Part shown: positions 46,965-56,308 of the stretch, piece after piece | Layout of the letters: every line of letters begins with the position of its first letter | Position numbering within the stretch: the first letter of the stretch is position 1 | Assembly: GCF_032854445.1 (NCBI RefSeq) | Contig: NC_088304.1 | Location: 1,736,001-1,800,000, forward strand | Source of the DNA: Liolophura sinensis | Taxonomy: Eukaryota; Mollusca; Polyplacophora; Chitonida; Chitonidae | Length of the DNA stretch: 64,000 bases | Direction of reading: 5' to 3' | Notes under the pieces: generated by a model | What the model was told of the DNA's origin: nothing | The model's input: the letters and a program-made list of their open reading frames with translations, nothing else | Database searches by the model: none | Made by a program: the position numbers and the translations under genes

Positions 46965-47330
46965 TCACAAAGACCCGCAAATTTTCGATAACGACAGGAT
47001 TTCAGCGTCAGGAAAGGGTAGGTTCCAGTAAAATGAATGGATTAGAAGGTGCTAATATGAGACCACAACATGGAGAGTAAAACCAGAGCAGCGCCAACAG
47101 TGTAATCGTTAGTAAATGGTCACGCATAACCCGTGAAATACAGTCTCTCACGGGTATTTCACCGGTTACATGTGGCCATTTGCCAGCTATCACATTGTCT
47201 TTGCTGCTCTGGTTGTTCTCTCTTTGTTGTACGCCTTAATTGTATTCTATACAATTTACCACACTGAGTTTAGGGTTTTAATTTAGATCAATCATGGTTT
47301 TATTCCTACTGTCCGTATTTGTTTATTCAC
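46965..47330 (+). repeat. Dispersed palindromic element with 61-bp arms
   Basis: The left arm 47081-47141 (aaccagagcagc ... gtgaaatac) and right arm 47154-47214 (gtatttc ... gctgctctggtt) are reverse complements at about 75%, with a 12-bp loop. Upstream (46965-47080) the sequence matches 62425-62545 (gacaggatttcagcgtc, ttccag-aaaatg-atggatt). Downstream comes the family tail (atacaatttacc, tagggtttta, catggttttattcctactgt). A compact hairpin element of this kind suggests a MITE or Helitron-derived repeat. No protein is encoded. Confidence 0.65.
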
Positions 47331-47584
47331 CCACAGTCAGAATACAGATGTAAACAGAGATATAATAAAGAAGATAAAAGTATAAACATATATGATTACA
47401 AGCAATGTTTTAGTGATTGCAAGGCGGGAGTAAAAGCCTGGTGGACTTGTTCTATCCCGTTATAGTTAAATGTAAAAACATTAAATATAATTACAGAAGG
47501 ACAACTAGACACGTATGTATGTACCGATAAGACAAGATATAAGGCTGGCTGATGGTGATACGATATGTTAGTTTGTTACTAAAG

Positions 47585-47890
47585 ATCTCATTCCATAATA
47601 TTCATGAGATGATCCATTAATTTGTTTTTAAATAAAGAGAAAGAGTTGATAGTTTTGAGATATTTGGGAAGTGTGTTCCATTCTGGAGGACCTTTCAAAT
47701 AGATGGACTATAACGAGAGGTTAGTTCTTGTAAATGGTCTATGGAAATTTAGTCTTTGGTTTCATGTAGGATAAAGGTGTGCATCGGTGTGCATTTTTAA
47801 AATGGTATGAAACGTTGTTGGAAGGATGAAAGGGACTAAACGTACGGCCAAAAGAAACTTTACAACGAGTTGAAATCGATTTATTTTGCC
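47585..47890 (-). pseudogene. LINE reverse transcriptase C-terminal relic (CR1/L2-like)
   Basis: The minus strand reads PFTRTNLSL, then, after stops, KVLQNGTHFPNISKLSTLSL and FKNKLMDHLMNIM. This reproduces the conserved LINE ending RTN ... WNxLPxxI-xxxSLxxFKxxL. In-frame stops show it is inactive. It could be the 3' end of the same element whose RT palm is at 49490-49870. Confidence 0.6.
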
Positions 47891-48099
47891 AAAGCAGAAA
47901 ACACAATGACTGAAGTTTAATATATTGAAAAGACCAATGATCTTAGATACTGAAAGTCTTGAGTAAGAACGGAGAAAGAAGCCCTCAAGTCATTTTACAA
48001 GTGAACAAACAGAGCAGGAGTAGAAAAATAGCCATTCCATCTTGGTTAACAATGGGCAGAGTATACAAAAAATTGATTATCAGTCAATATCAAAACCAA

Positions 48100-48975
48100 T
48101 CAATATCGCGTGTGGCTACCCCTTGCTTCAACCCATGCAAAAACTCTCCGAGCGCATAGAAAAAGTCAGGCGTCTGATGGGATGACGTGGGATCCGTTGC
48201 CATTCATCTTAGAGAGCGAACGCCAGTTCTTGTCGGTTGGCTGCAACGTGTGGCTGTTGTCTTACTCGACGACCCATGATATCCCAAAGGTTTTCTATGC
48301 GGGACATATCTGGGGAACGTGCAGGATACGGCAAGGCATTGACGTCGTTGGCCTCCAGGAAGTTCTGCACAACTCAAGTTGTATGGGGCCTGGCGTTGTC
48401 ATGCTGGCACAGGACACCACGTGGCAGCTGTTGAAGAAATGGTTAGGTTCCCACCAGCGGTTTCACCTCCTGGACGCATGATGCGGCCGTTCCTTCGCCA
48501 TTTCGACGGTAAACTCGCTGTCTGCTATAGGCTCTATACAGGCAGAAGCGGCTTTTATCTGTGAAAACAACACGTTGCCAATCACGTCGCTGCCAACAGC
48601 GTACAATTCGAGCCCATCGCAACCTCTGTCGACGATGTTCGGCTGTCAACAACTGTCCTCTGAATGGACGATAGGCTCTAATTCCGTGAGCCATGAGTCT
48701 CCTGGACACGGTCTGCCGACTGACCTCTGACCTTAGGCATTGATTGACAATGACGTCACTGTCAGGAAGCGGTTCCCATGGTGTAAGGTGCGTAGGTACC
48801 CGTCTTCTCTGGGCGTAGTTACCCTAGGCCTGCCTGTTCTTGGCCTGTCCGATGTCTGCCCTGTCTGTCTGTAATGTTGCATCAAGTTTGACACAGTTAC
48901 ACGAGATCAGCTGAAGGTCCTTGCAATGTGGGCATGGCTGGTTTCCATGGACACCATACTCAGGGCCCCCTCGCG
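48100..48975 (-). pseudogene. Tc1/mariner transposase pseudogene (DD34E)
   Basis: Read on the minus strand from 48975 down. N-terminal HTH pieces are HAHIARTF, then TGRPRVTTPREDGYLRTLHH. A catalytic part starts LTAEHRRQRLRWARIVRCWQ and includes WQRVVFTDKSRF with the first catalytic Asp. QHDNARPH has the second Asp, and SPDMSRIENLWDIMGRR has the Glu exactly 34 residues after it. The catalytic triad is thus still visible, but the gene has in-frame stops (for example TGA soon after DNARPH) and a frameshift. It has also lost the block between the first Asp and QHDN that normally carries VWGGI. Terminal inverted repeats were not identified. Confidence 0.8.
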
Positions 48976-49489
48976 TTGTTCTGGTGTCTGACTTGTTTTT
49001 GGTGGTTTTTAGTCAGTGTGTAAGTCCAGCATACTGTGTGTAACGTTTGTATACACTTATTACATGTGCAGTTGCGGCCATCCATGGGTCACGTGATGTT
49101 TTAACTTTCTTCTTTCTCTCAAAACAAATTCGTGTGGGTGTATATGACGCTTGTCGCACATGGGAATATGCTTCGTACAATGTTTTCCTACAATGATTTG
49201 GTATAAATTTGCTGAAAAGGCTGGTTAAATTTAACTCACGGAGTCGGAAAGTTTCTTTTGGCCGACAGTTTATATATAAACTTATGAACAATTTGGAGGC
49301 AAGAGAATGCGTCGAGTTGAAACGTGTTGAGGATTTTAATTGAAGGAAGAAGGGCGGGGTGTGTGTAAGTCTGTGTGATAAATGATAATGTGGATTGCCC
49401 GCTGTAGCAAAATACACAAGGGATTTAGGTGTGTCCTGTAGGTGTTACCCGAAACTGCATTGGCCTAGACAAAAAACAGGGTGGAATGA
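48976..49489. other. Unannotated stretch between transposon relics
   Basis: A 134-codon minus-strand frame at 49013-49417 has no motif I can name. It lies between two LINE pieces and may be diverged LINE sequence. Confidence 0.35.
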
Positions 49490-49870
49490 TGGAGAAATAT
49501 AGTACCAGAAGTGTTTATTTGTTCATTAACTTCTTTATACATTTTATAATTCCTATGTTGCGTGAAATTGTATTTGAAATATATTTAATGTGTGATGTTC
49601 ATGACAGGTTTGCGCCAAGACACTTTATATCATCAACAAATTCTATTTCATAGCTGCCTAATTTTATTTTTGGGATATCTGAAGGGGATAACCTTTTGCA
49701 TGGGTTAATGATTATGCATTTACTTTTATTAATATTTAGTTAAAGCTTATTGGCATGACTCCACCTTACCTGTTATAGTTTCAATAATTTCCTGAATATT
49801 ATAACCAGGAAAATGAAGGCTAGTGTCATCGGCAAGAAGCATGAAGCTAGATCAGACGACCAGTTTACAG
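49490..49870 (-). pseudogene. LINE reverse transcriptase palm relic
   Basis: The minus strand reads LLADDTSLHFPGYNIQEIIE, with the xxDD catalytic motif of reverse transcriptase. After stops and a shift come NINKSKCIIINPCKRLSP and FVDDIKCLGANLS, then SHIKYISNTISRNIGIIKCI. The order (ADDT, then NxxKS/T, then KCLGxxL, then I-RNIGI-K) is that of CR1/L2-type LINEs. It is broken by stops. Confidence 0.7.
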
Positions 49871-49935
49871 GAAACACATTGTGACCTCCTGGACAGATAA
49901 GTCTTAAGATGTAGATACTAAAAAGTCAACCTTCA

Positions 49936-50195
49936 ACTAAAGTACCCAACACATTGCGTGACTTATCATGGCTATAAAGCCAATGAGATCTGAGTGTGAC
50001 ATTACGAAATCACTTGGCCTGGGTGGAGCGTTGAAATGTTACAACTTTTAGACCAATTATCGCCTTTTACAGCACTATTTTCCCATTAGAACAACAAGTC
50101 GAGCATTTAATTAGCGTACAGTGTTAATTAATATTCCAACCACTAATGTTCCAGGCATCACCCACTCCATAACAACCTAGCGACTAAGCTATGGA
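49936..50195 (+). repeat. 5' flank of secreted-protein gene 1, shared with 42461-42735
   Basis: See the entry at 42461. A shorter, more diverged version is also upstream of gene 2: cgtcgaattgacatttaatc at about 56143, then aattaataattcaacccac, matching the cgagcatttaattagcg and aattaatattccaaccac blocks here. Confidence 0.6.
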
Positions 50196-50201
50196 GGAGT
50201 T

Positions 50202-50208
50202 ATAAAAT
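50202..50208 (+). promoter_or_regulatory. TATA box of secreted-protein gene 1
   Basis: TATAAAA, 50 bp before the ATG. The matching TATA box of gene 2 is 51 bp before its ATG, with a shared acgct block after it and a shared cagtc(t)cagg block just before the start. A TSS about 30 bp downstream would leave a 5' UTR of about 20 nt. Confidence 0.65.
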
Positions 50209-50251
50209 ACGCTTTTCACCCAAACCACTGATAGTTTACGGCAGTCTCAGG

Positions 50252-51721
50252 ATGCGACTCATCTTCAGATTCTGGGTGGCCTTCGCTGTCAACCTGTCCT
50301 TCTCTTTCTTCCATAAAAGCGAGGCATGGGGAACGCTGGTCGCTGGAAAGTTTACAGACGTTCACGAGTGGAAAGACGATAGAGTTTTTGCAGAGACAAC
50401 AGTTGTACCTGTATCTGAAGCCGACAAGGGATTGGCGGCTTCTGTGGCAGACCTGAGCGTTTATGCAGAGACAACAGTTGTACCTGTATCTGAAGCCGAC
50501 AAGGGAGTGGCGGCTTCTATGGCAGACCTGAGCGTTTATGCAGAGACAACAGTTGTACCTGTATCTGAAGCCGACAAGGGTTTGGCGGCTTCCGTGGCAG
50601 ACCTGAGCGTTTATGCAGAGACAACAGTTGTACCTGTATCTGAAGCCGACAAGGGTTTGGCGGCCTTTGTGACAAAAGTATCGTTCTTGGATCTACCTAC
50701 CATTCAGGAAACACACGCGGCCATCTTATCCGCCAGTGTGCAGGATGCAAAACACACAGAGAAAACAGGCCAAACCGATTCCATCGATCGTCAGAATTTA
50801 ATGGTGGCCACACAGAACTTCGAACACACAACTCTGGCTTTATCTAATGGAATTTCAATGTCAAGTCTCTCCAAAGTTGCAAGAGAACAAGACCAGAATA
50901 TTTCACTGTTTACAACGCAAGGCTACGTCAAAGCCGTTTCATTTAAGAAGGGGTTAAGGTTGAGTGGAACGCCCGGTTCTTTCGAACAGTTCGCCACAAA
51001 CTGCTCGGGAACCGGAGAGAGACTGTGCGGCTGTTCTGCCTCCTGCGCTGTTGTTGATAATTGCTGCTACGACAGTGATTTCATTGAAACTGCCGTAGAA
51101 TCCACCACTGATAACACACAGAGGTACTCATGTTACTCGGACATTAACGAAAAATGGACTCTGTCTTCGCCAAGTCGCCTCATCAATCAATGTTCTGATA
51201 ACTGGACAGATGAGGCTGTGCGTGGTCTGTGTGAAAATCCAGCTGGGAACGATCTTAAGACTTATATCCCCTGCTATTCACCGAACACGCGGCTCTCATA
51301 CAGAAACATATATTGTCTGCATTGCAACGGCCTGTCGGAAAGCTCTTTTTGGGAAGTCACTTTTCAGTCAACCCGTCCGTATTACTTTTTCTACGCAAAC
51401 AGCTTCGATAAACTGAACAAGAGTGCAGGCCGTCCGCTTTATCTTCGTGGTCAACGGTTTGTTCTGTCCCTGCAAACGGGCTTTGAGCCTTCCCACTGCT
51501 CCTTTGCTGTGGACAAATGTAATTCTGAGTTTACTACAGAGACCTTGTCCAAGATGTGTCGCGCCTACTATAACCCTGTTCTGATCAAGGGTAGCATGTA
51601 CAGGAACGTCCACTGCTTTCAATGTGCCACGGGGTTGTCCATCGAGGCTGTACATTATTCACTAATAACTCGTCGACCTCAAAACCCAATGTCACTCCTG
51701 CTGAACATGAGATTAGATCAA
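50252..51721 (+). CDS. Repeat- and SMB-domain secreted/GPI-anchored protein, gene 1, exon 1
   Basis: ATG 50252 to donor gatcaa|gtaagt, 490 codons, phase 0. Residues 1-20 (MRLIFRFWVAFAVNLSFSFF) form a signal peptide. Residues 46-145 are four units of a 25-residue repeat starting (Y/F)AETTVVPVSEADKGLAAS, the last one altered. Then comes a Thr/Gln-rich stretch. Residues 251-294 are a somatomedin-B-like domain with spacing C-x8-C-x-C-x3-C-x5-CC-xD and one more Cys (7 of the usual 8). Two related cysteine modules follow, 314-358 (CSDNWTDEAVRGLC ... YRNIYCLHCNG) and 423-458 (CNSEFTTETLSKMC ... YRNVHCFQC). SMB plus C...YRNxxCxxC modules remind me of the ectodomains of Mth-like/adhesion GPCRs expanded in molluscs, but no seven-helix part is present. 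The function is unknown; an extracellular binding role is inferred. Confidence 0.85.
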
Positions 51722-52017
51722 GTAAGTAGATCTTTGTTGCTGGTCCAAATGTGTTTGTATAGATCTACTTTGTCCATCTGTTTTTGTCGTTGTAGTGTAT
51801 AAAGCTTTTTCCACATCATGGCACTGAGGGTTTTATCTCCTGTTACAGTTATTTGGTAATTTAGTAATCATCGTTGATGGTAAACTTTAGATCTACAGTT
51901 ATTTTGACAAATTATTAATAATAACATTGAAGTTATAGTTATATACCTGTATATTTTATACTTATATTACGGCTGTAACGCTACTGGTCTGACCTCAAAT
52001 CTTTGTTTACTTGACAG
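51722..52017 (+). other. Intron of secreted-protein gene 1
   Basis: 296-bp GT-AG intron (gtaagt ... ttacttgacag), phase 0. It differs from the intron of gene 2 at only three sites by eye. Confidence 0.9.
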
Positions 52018-52605
52018 AAGCGTATGGCTTGTCCAGAAGCAGGATGTGTGCCAGAAATAACCCGGGTATATGGGTATTACCAAGCTTTCTTTACTGTCGT
52101 CTCGTATACCCTTGCCTCTAATATCTCTTCCTTGGATAGACAGGCTATAATGCATCTGAACAAGAGGGCAGTACATTCACCAATCGTTACATTTATCAAA
52201 GCAAAACTGAAGCAATACAATCACACTGTACGTCTTGTGATACCGAAAATATACGAACTTCAGGAAATAAAAGAAGTGAAAATCAGTCTTCTGATAACAG
52301 ACGAGATACTCGTCGGAAACATCCCGGCCATTGATCAACTGGTGATTTCCATGCATTTCGAGTCAGACGTTGACAACCTCATGCACGTCAGTTGTTGTCA
52401 AGATGTTCATGTTTTTGGCTCTCAACCAAAAGCAAGTCCCAGGACTGAAGAAATTCATACAGATTCCCCTTGTGCGGAAATGACCTGCAATGAAAACAAC
52501 ACAACAATTCCGCTTGCCATAAATTCTGCACAGAAACATTGTCAGATGTTTCATTTCAGTTTCATTTTCTTTATTTGGCTTTCTCTGGTGGCAGTTCGAG
52601 GCTGA
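52018..52605 (+). CDS. Repeat- and SMB-domain secreted/GPI-anchored protein, gene 1, exon 2
   Basis: Starts AAG CGT ATG after acceptor ttgacag (AG at 52016-52017) and ends TGA at 52603-52605, adding 195 residues for a 685-residue protein. It begins KRMACPEAGCVPEITRVYG and continues as a mixed alpha/beta-looking domain with sequons (NIS, NHT, NNT). It ends in a Cys-containing stalk followed by a hydrophobic C-terminus (MFHFSFIFFIWLSLVAVRG). A short hydrophobic end with almost nothing after it suits a GPI-anchor signal better than a transmembrane receptor. The encoded exon is identical in protein sequence to that of gene 2 (one silent difference). Confidence 0.85.
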   Translation, partial: KRMACPEAGCVPEITRVYGYYQAFFTVVSYTLASNISSLDRQAIMHLNKRAVHSPIVTFIKAKLKQYNHTVRLVIPKIYELQEIKEVKISLLITDEILVGNIPAIDQLVISMHFESDVDNLMHVSCCQDVHVFGSQPKASPRTEEIHTDSPCAEMTCNENNTTIPLAINSAQKHCQMFHFSFIFFIWLSLVAVRG

Positions 52606-54700
52606 TCGTTCGTGACATCCATCGTGCATGATCGTGTTTATTAAGGTCATTGCCTCGCTTAGAAAACATGTTGGTGAGCTACCGTATGTTTGCACTAAGT
52701 TAAGCTGCGCTAGTATCTGTTATATTCCTTCTAAAGTAAACTGAACTATATGTTCACTGAATAATAATTTCTCCGTGGTAAAGGTATATTTTTGTTGAAG
52801 TCTCCAAATGCAGTGTTGCACTGTTTAGCTACCAGTATCAGGTGAATCTAGGTATATCTCATACCTCAGAAAAAGAAATCTGAAAGCGGGGATATTGCTG
52901 TTGCGTTGTTGTTGTATTTATGAGTTCGAGATACAAGCTGTGGGTATTGCTATCAACGGTCGCAAGAGATATGTACTTTTCGTCTTTTGTGTTGTTTGTT
53001 GTGCATTCTTCTTTTCATTTTCGGAACTGTATATTTCAGGTGCAATTATATTTGTCGAAAAAAACACAACATAAAAGTATCAAGAACTGTTTATATTTAA
53101 ATAACTTGGAACTGGAATCTCGGATGGATCAGAGCTTATATAGGATTATCTCTTATGGTTTTCGTTTATTATACGATGCGCATATTCAACTATCTGCAAA
53201 ATTAGTCATACTCGCTACCAAAACCGTCACAACGCGAACAACGCCTCGTGAATAGGTCACCAAACTTTCGACGTGGAGAGTATAAACGTTTGGTAATAAA
53301 TGACTGATGGGTGTCCAGCGGACAGTTAACCACGCCCACAAGATAAACGTTGTAAGGCCTGTTACATATCAGAAACTGTTTTGACTTTTCTTCTCTATAC
53401 TTATAGATATATGCAAAAAAATTGTAAGAGTACATATGTGGTGAACATACAGAGTAAGACCAGAGCATGGACAACAGCGTGATAGCTGGGAAGTGGTCAA
53501 AGGTTACTGGTGAAATACGGTCTCTTATGTATTTAGCTCAGCTAGGGTTTCATTCTAACTGTTTATGTAAATGCTTAAATAGTCTTTCTTACTTTTGTGC
53601 CTGAAACTTTCGTTTATGTGCTTTACTTCTTTTAGATATGTGGACATCATTTGTATATATATATGTTTAAATAATTGAGTATTTGCACATATGAACAATT
53701 CTAATTGTACATTGATGTGTTTACAAAGGAATTGTATATAAATTATGTACAACAATTTTACATATGCACGAAACAATTGGACATATGTACATTTCTTTGC
53801 AGATCGGTAGATAATAATAATGAAATAATAGTCATTGCTATCTGATATGGTTTTTGTGATCCGATATGGTTTTATAGACGTCTTGGTTGGCCATCACTGA
53901 CAGACAATTGTCTCTTGTGCCGTCCTTCCGAATGGTTTGCCGTTCTGGTTCTGGTCCCTTGTGGTTGCACACAGCAAACCCTTTATACATGTTTCTGTAA
54001 AGTAGCCGGCAAACAAAGTAACCGGTAATAAAACGTGAAATGTAGTATTTCGTTGTACATAGTCAACAGGTTTTGTCGTCTTCTCTCTCTGTTTACTCCA
54101 TAAATATAACCAATGGCGGATGTTTTGGGCTGCCTGTAATTGTAAAGGTGAGGGCGTCAGGTTGACATGTCTCACGTCAGTTATTCGCTTTCTAACCATA
54201 GTGAGGTTTTACTCAGGGTATCATTATATGCCGCCTGGTGAGATGTAATGAGGGCCCTGCAAGAGAAAAAATACATAAAGTTTAACACCTGAAACATATG
54301 ACAGAACTGTGTCCAGGCATTTGTTGCTTAGACAAGTCACCTTGTGGGTTGCTGACGGACCCTCAGAGCAGATGATTAGTGATCAGCTGTGCAGAGATTT
54401 TTCCCCGGGTATAGTTCACGGGATTATCCAAAGTATGCATGAGCCACCAAACAGTGAATATAAAGATTGAAGAGCTGGGGAAAAGCTAGATGTATGATGG
54501 TGTTTAACGTTTCTCTTCCCCGAGCTCAACAGCAATCGTGTGTATGAGTACGTTATACACACTCTACATGTATACTGGTTCTAGGTATCAACTTAGCCAA
54601 AAATTACTTCCACTCCTATTCTCTTGCAAAAGCTAAATAGATTCGTTTATCCACAAACTAAACGATGAATTTAAATTGATATAATAAAATACTTGCAGCA
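52606..54700 (+). repeat. 3' flank of gene 1, duplicated at 58813-60810
   Basis: Near-identical to the 3' flank of gene 2 as far as about 53500, more diverged to about 54225, and patchily similar to 54715. A 111-codon ORF at 52920-53255 is shared by both copies, but it lies in likely 3' UTR and has no motif. An AATAAA at 53295-53300 (59502-59507 in copy 2) is a possible polyA signal. Confidence 0.8.
53436..53580 (+). repeat. Dispersed palindromic element, left arm plus tail
   Basis: Contains accagagcatggacaacag, cgtgatagctgggaagtgg, ttactggtgaaatacggtc and the tail agctcagctagggtttcatt with ctgtttatgtaaatgctta. The same sequence recurs at 59643-59787 in the duplicate. Confidence 0.65.
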
Positions 54701-54734
54701 TTGAGAGTCGAAACTGATATAAGTACATGTATTA

Positions 54735-54950
54735 TTTTATTTATTTATTTGATTGGTGTTTTACACCGTACTCAAGAATACTTCACTGACATGACGGCGG
54801 CCAACATTATGGTGGGTGGAAAGCTGGCAGAGCCCGGGGGAAACCCACGACCATCCGCAGGTTGCTGGCACACCTTTCCACGTACGGCTGGAGAGGAAGC
54901 CAGCATGAGCCTGTCTTGAACTCACAGCGACCGCATTGGTGAGAGGCTCA
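54735..54950 (-). mobile_element. SINE inserted in copy 1 only
   Basis: tttatttatttatttgattg, gcggccaacattatggtggg, catccgcaggttgctggc and ctcacagcgaccgcattgg; it ends before the tRNA A-box part. The paralogous position in copy 2 (about 60810-60835) has no SINE, only an at-rich junction, while the flanks on both sides match. Confidence 0.85.
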
Positions 54951-55149
54951 AGTAAATATATTATATGAATATAAGTAATATATTATATTATTATTGTAAT
55001 GCTGATCGTTGATATGGAGCTATGATTTATTTTCATCTGTGATTGTGCTACACAGATATTCTTCTCTTTCTGGTGGATGGAGAATGAGTTATATCAGTGA
55101 GTCGGTATACACCCTAACGAATATTTACATTTATTATAAAGATTTACAT

Positions 55150-55290
55150 CACAGAGAGAAAAACGAGAGCACCCACGACTTTGTGATAATTGGAAAATTG
55201 GTCACAAGTAACCGGTGACATACCTCCTCTTACCAATTTACCTCAGTTAGGGTTTTATTCTAACTGTTCATGTAAATGCTTAAGTAGTAT
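55150..55290 (+). repeat. Dispersed palindromic element, diverged copy
   Basis: Reads ttgtgataattggaaaattg, gtcacaagtaaccggtgac, accaatttacctcagttag and ggttttattctaactgttc, then atgtaaatgcttaa. Confidence 0.6.
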
Positions 55291-56257
55291 CGAATTACAC
55301 TCTCCCTAGGCTCGGTAGTACCTAAAAGTCTTACAGACATGTGCTTGATGTTGTATTAATATTGACTCGTTTGGATCTATACTTTTCGTTTTGCTAGATT
55401 GAACTTGGTCTGTAAGCTGTCCCGGTTTCAATTAAGAATAGCCAACAGTTTTGAAACATTCTTGGGAAGAGTAGCAAGATTCAAAACAAAACATCCAGGG
55501 CCGTATTTGTTTTTCAGATGTAGACAATTCGGCCTGAAACCAAAATAATCTGTGACTTGTCATTCATTTTCGTTGATTCTATCGAAAATGGACGAAACAT
55601 CCCAAACTTCTAACTTGATCTCCGCTTCCGGGGCGGTACACCTAGGATCAATCCTTGGTCGGGTCACACTGAAGACTTTAAAAGAGGAAACTGCAACTTC
55701 CTCGCTTGGCGTTCAGCATTAAGAGGATAGTGCAACGACTGATTGACCTGTATCAGTGTAATGGCTTGGGTAGGACGGCTGACTTCGGTAAGTCGTCTCA
55801 GTGAAGCAGCACTAGATATACGAGCGGTGGAAATCCGTCCTGCAACAAGGAGGCTTAATACACGTATATGCGCTCTAAGGACTCGTTCGTCGTCATTCGA
55901 CTGAAAAATTGTTCAGTACGACGTTAAACCCAAAGTACTCACTCACTCTTAATTGATCTGAAACTTGTGATAACGAGGCGATGTACTAAGGTTTCATTCA
56001 ATACGATGAAAACTGATTTGTGACAGACTAACACACTGACGAACCGTCATCGTGACGGAGAAACAGTCAAGGTGTTAACGTACAGACCCCTCTGCCCCGG
56101 TATACAGTGAGTAATTAACGCTCCATCCCAGCAACCAGCTGAGCGTCGAATTGACATTTAATCGTATTACTAAGGGGCGTAATACTAATTAATAATTCAA
56201 CCCACTGATGTTTTTGACGTCACCAGCTTAGTGGTATAGATTAAACAACACACGTAT
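55291..56257. other. Region between the duplicated genes
   Basis: Apart from the SINE-like repeat at 55761-55949 and the diverged 5' flank of gene 2 (from about 56140), nothing is recognised. Confidence 0.5.
55761..55949 (+). repeat. Second dispersed repeat family (SINE-like), copy 2
   Basis: Related to 7625-7808; see there. This copy ends cgacgttaaacccaaagtac with the cactcactc run, the more complete tail. Confidence 0.65.
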
Positions 56258-56264
56258 TATAAAA
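56258..56264 (+). promoter_or_regulatory. TATA box of secreted-protein gene 2
   Basis: TATAAAA, 51 bp before the ATG at 56309, equivalent to the box of gene 1 although the surrounding promoter is well diverged. Confidence 0.65.
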
Positions 56265-56308
56265 GACGCTTGGCATTAAAATCACTGACATTTTACGGCC
56301 CAGTCAGG

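Noticed and set aside
48110-48481. 123-codon + strand ORF
   Set aside because: It is the antisense of the Tc1/mariner transposase pseudogene, where the minus strand carries the recognisable motifs.
52920-53255. 111-codon ORF conserved in both duplicates (also 59127-59462)
   Set aside because: Conservation is explained by the overall near-identity of the duplicated flank. The ORF lies downstream of the stop codon, has no motif, and its surroundings are equally conserved.
53894-54199. 101-codon minus-strand ORF after gene 1
   Set aside because: The matching region of copy 2 has indels that break the frame, so it is not maintained as coding sequence.
56270-56308. Upstream extension of secreted-protein gene 2
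   Set aside because: Begins with TTG and overlaps the expected transcription start region just after the TATA box. ATG 56309 aligns with the gene 1 start and opens a signal peptide.
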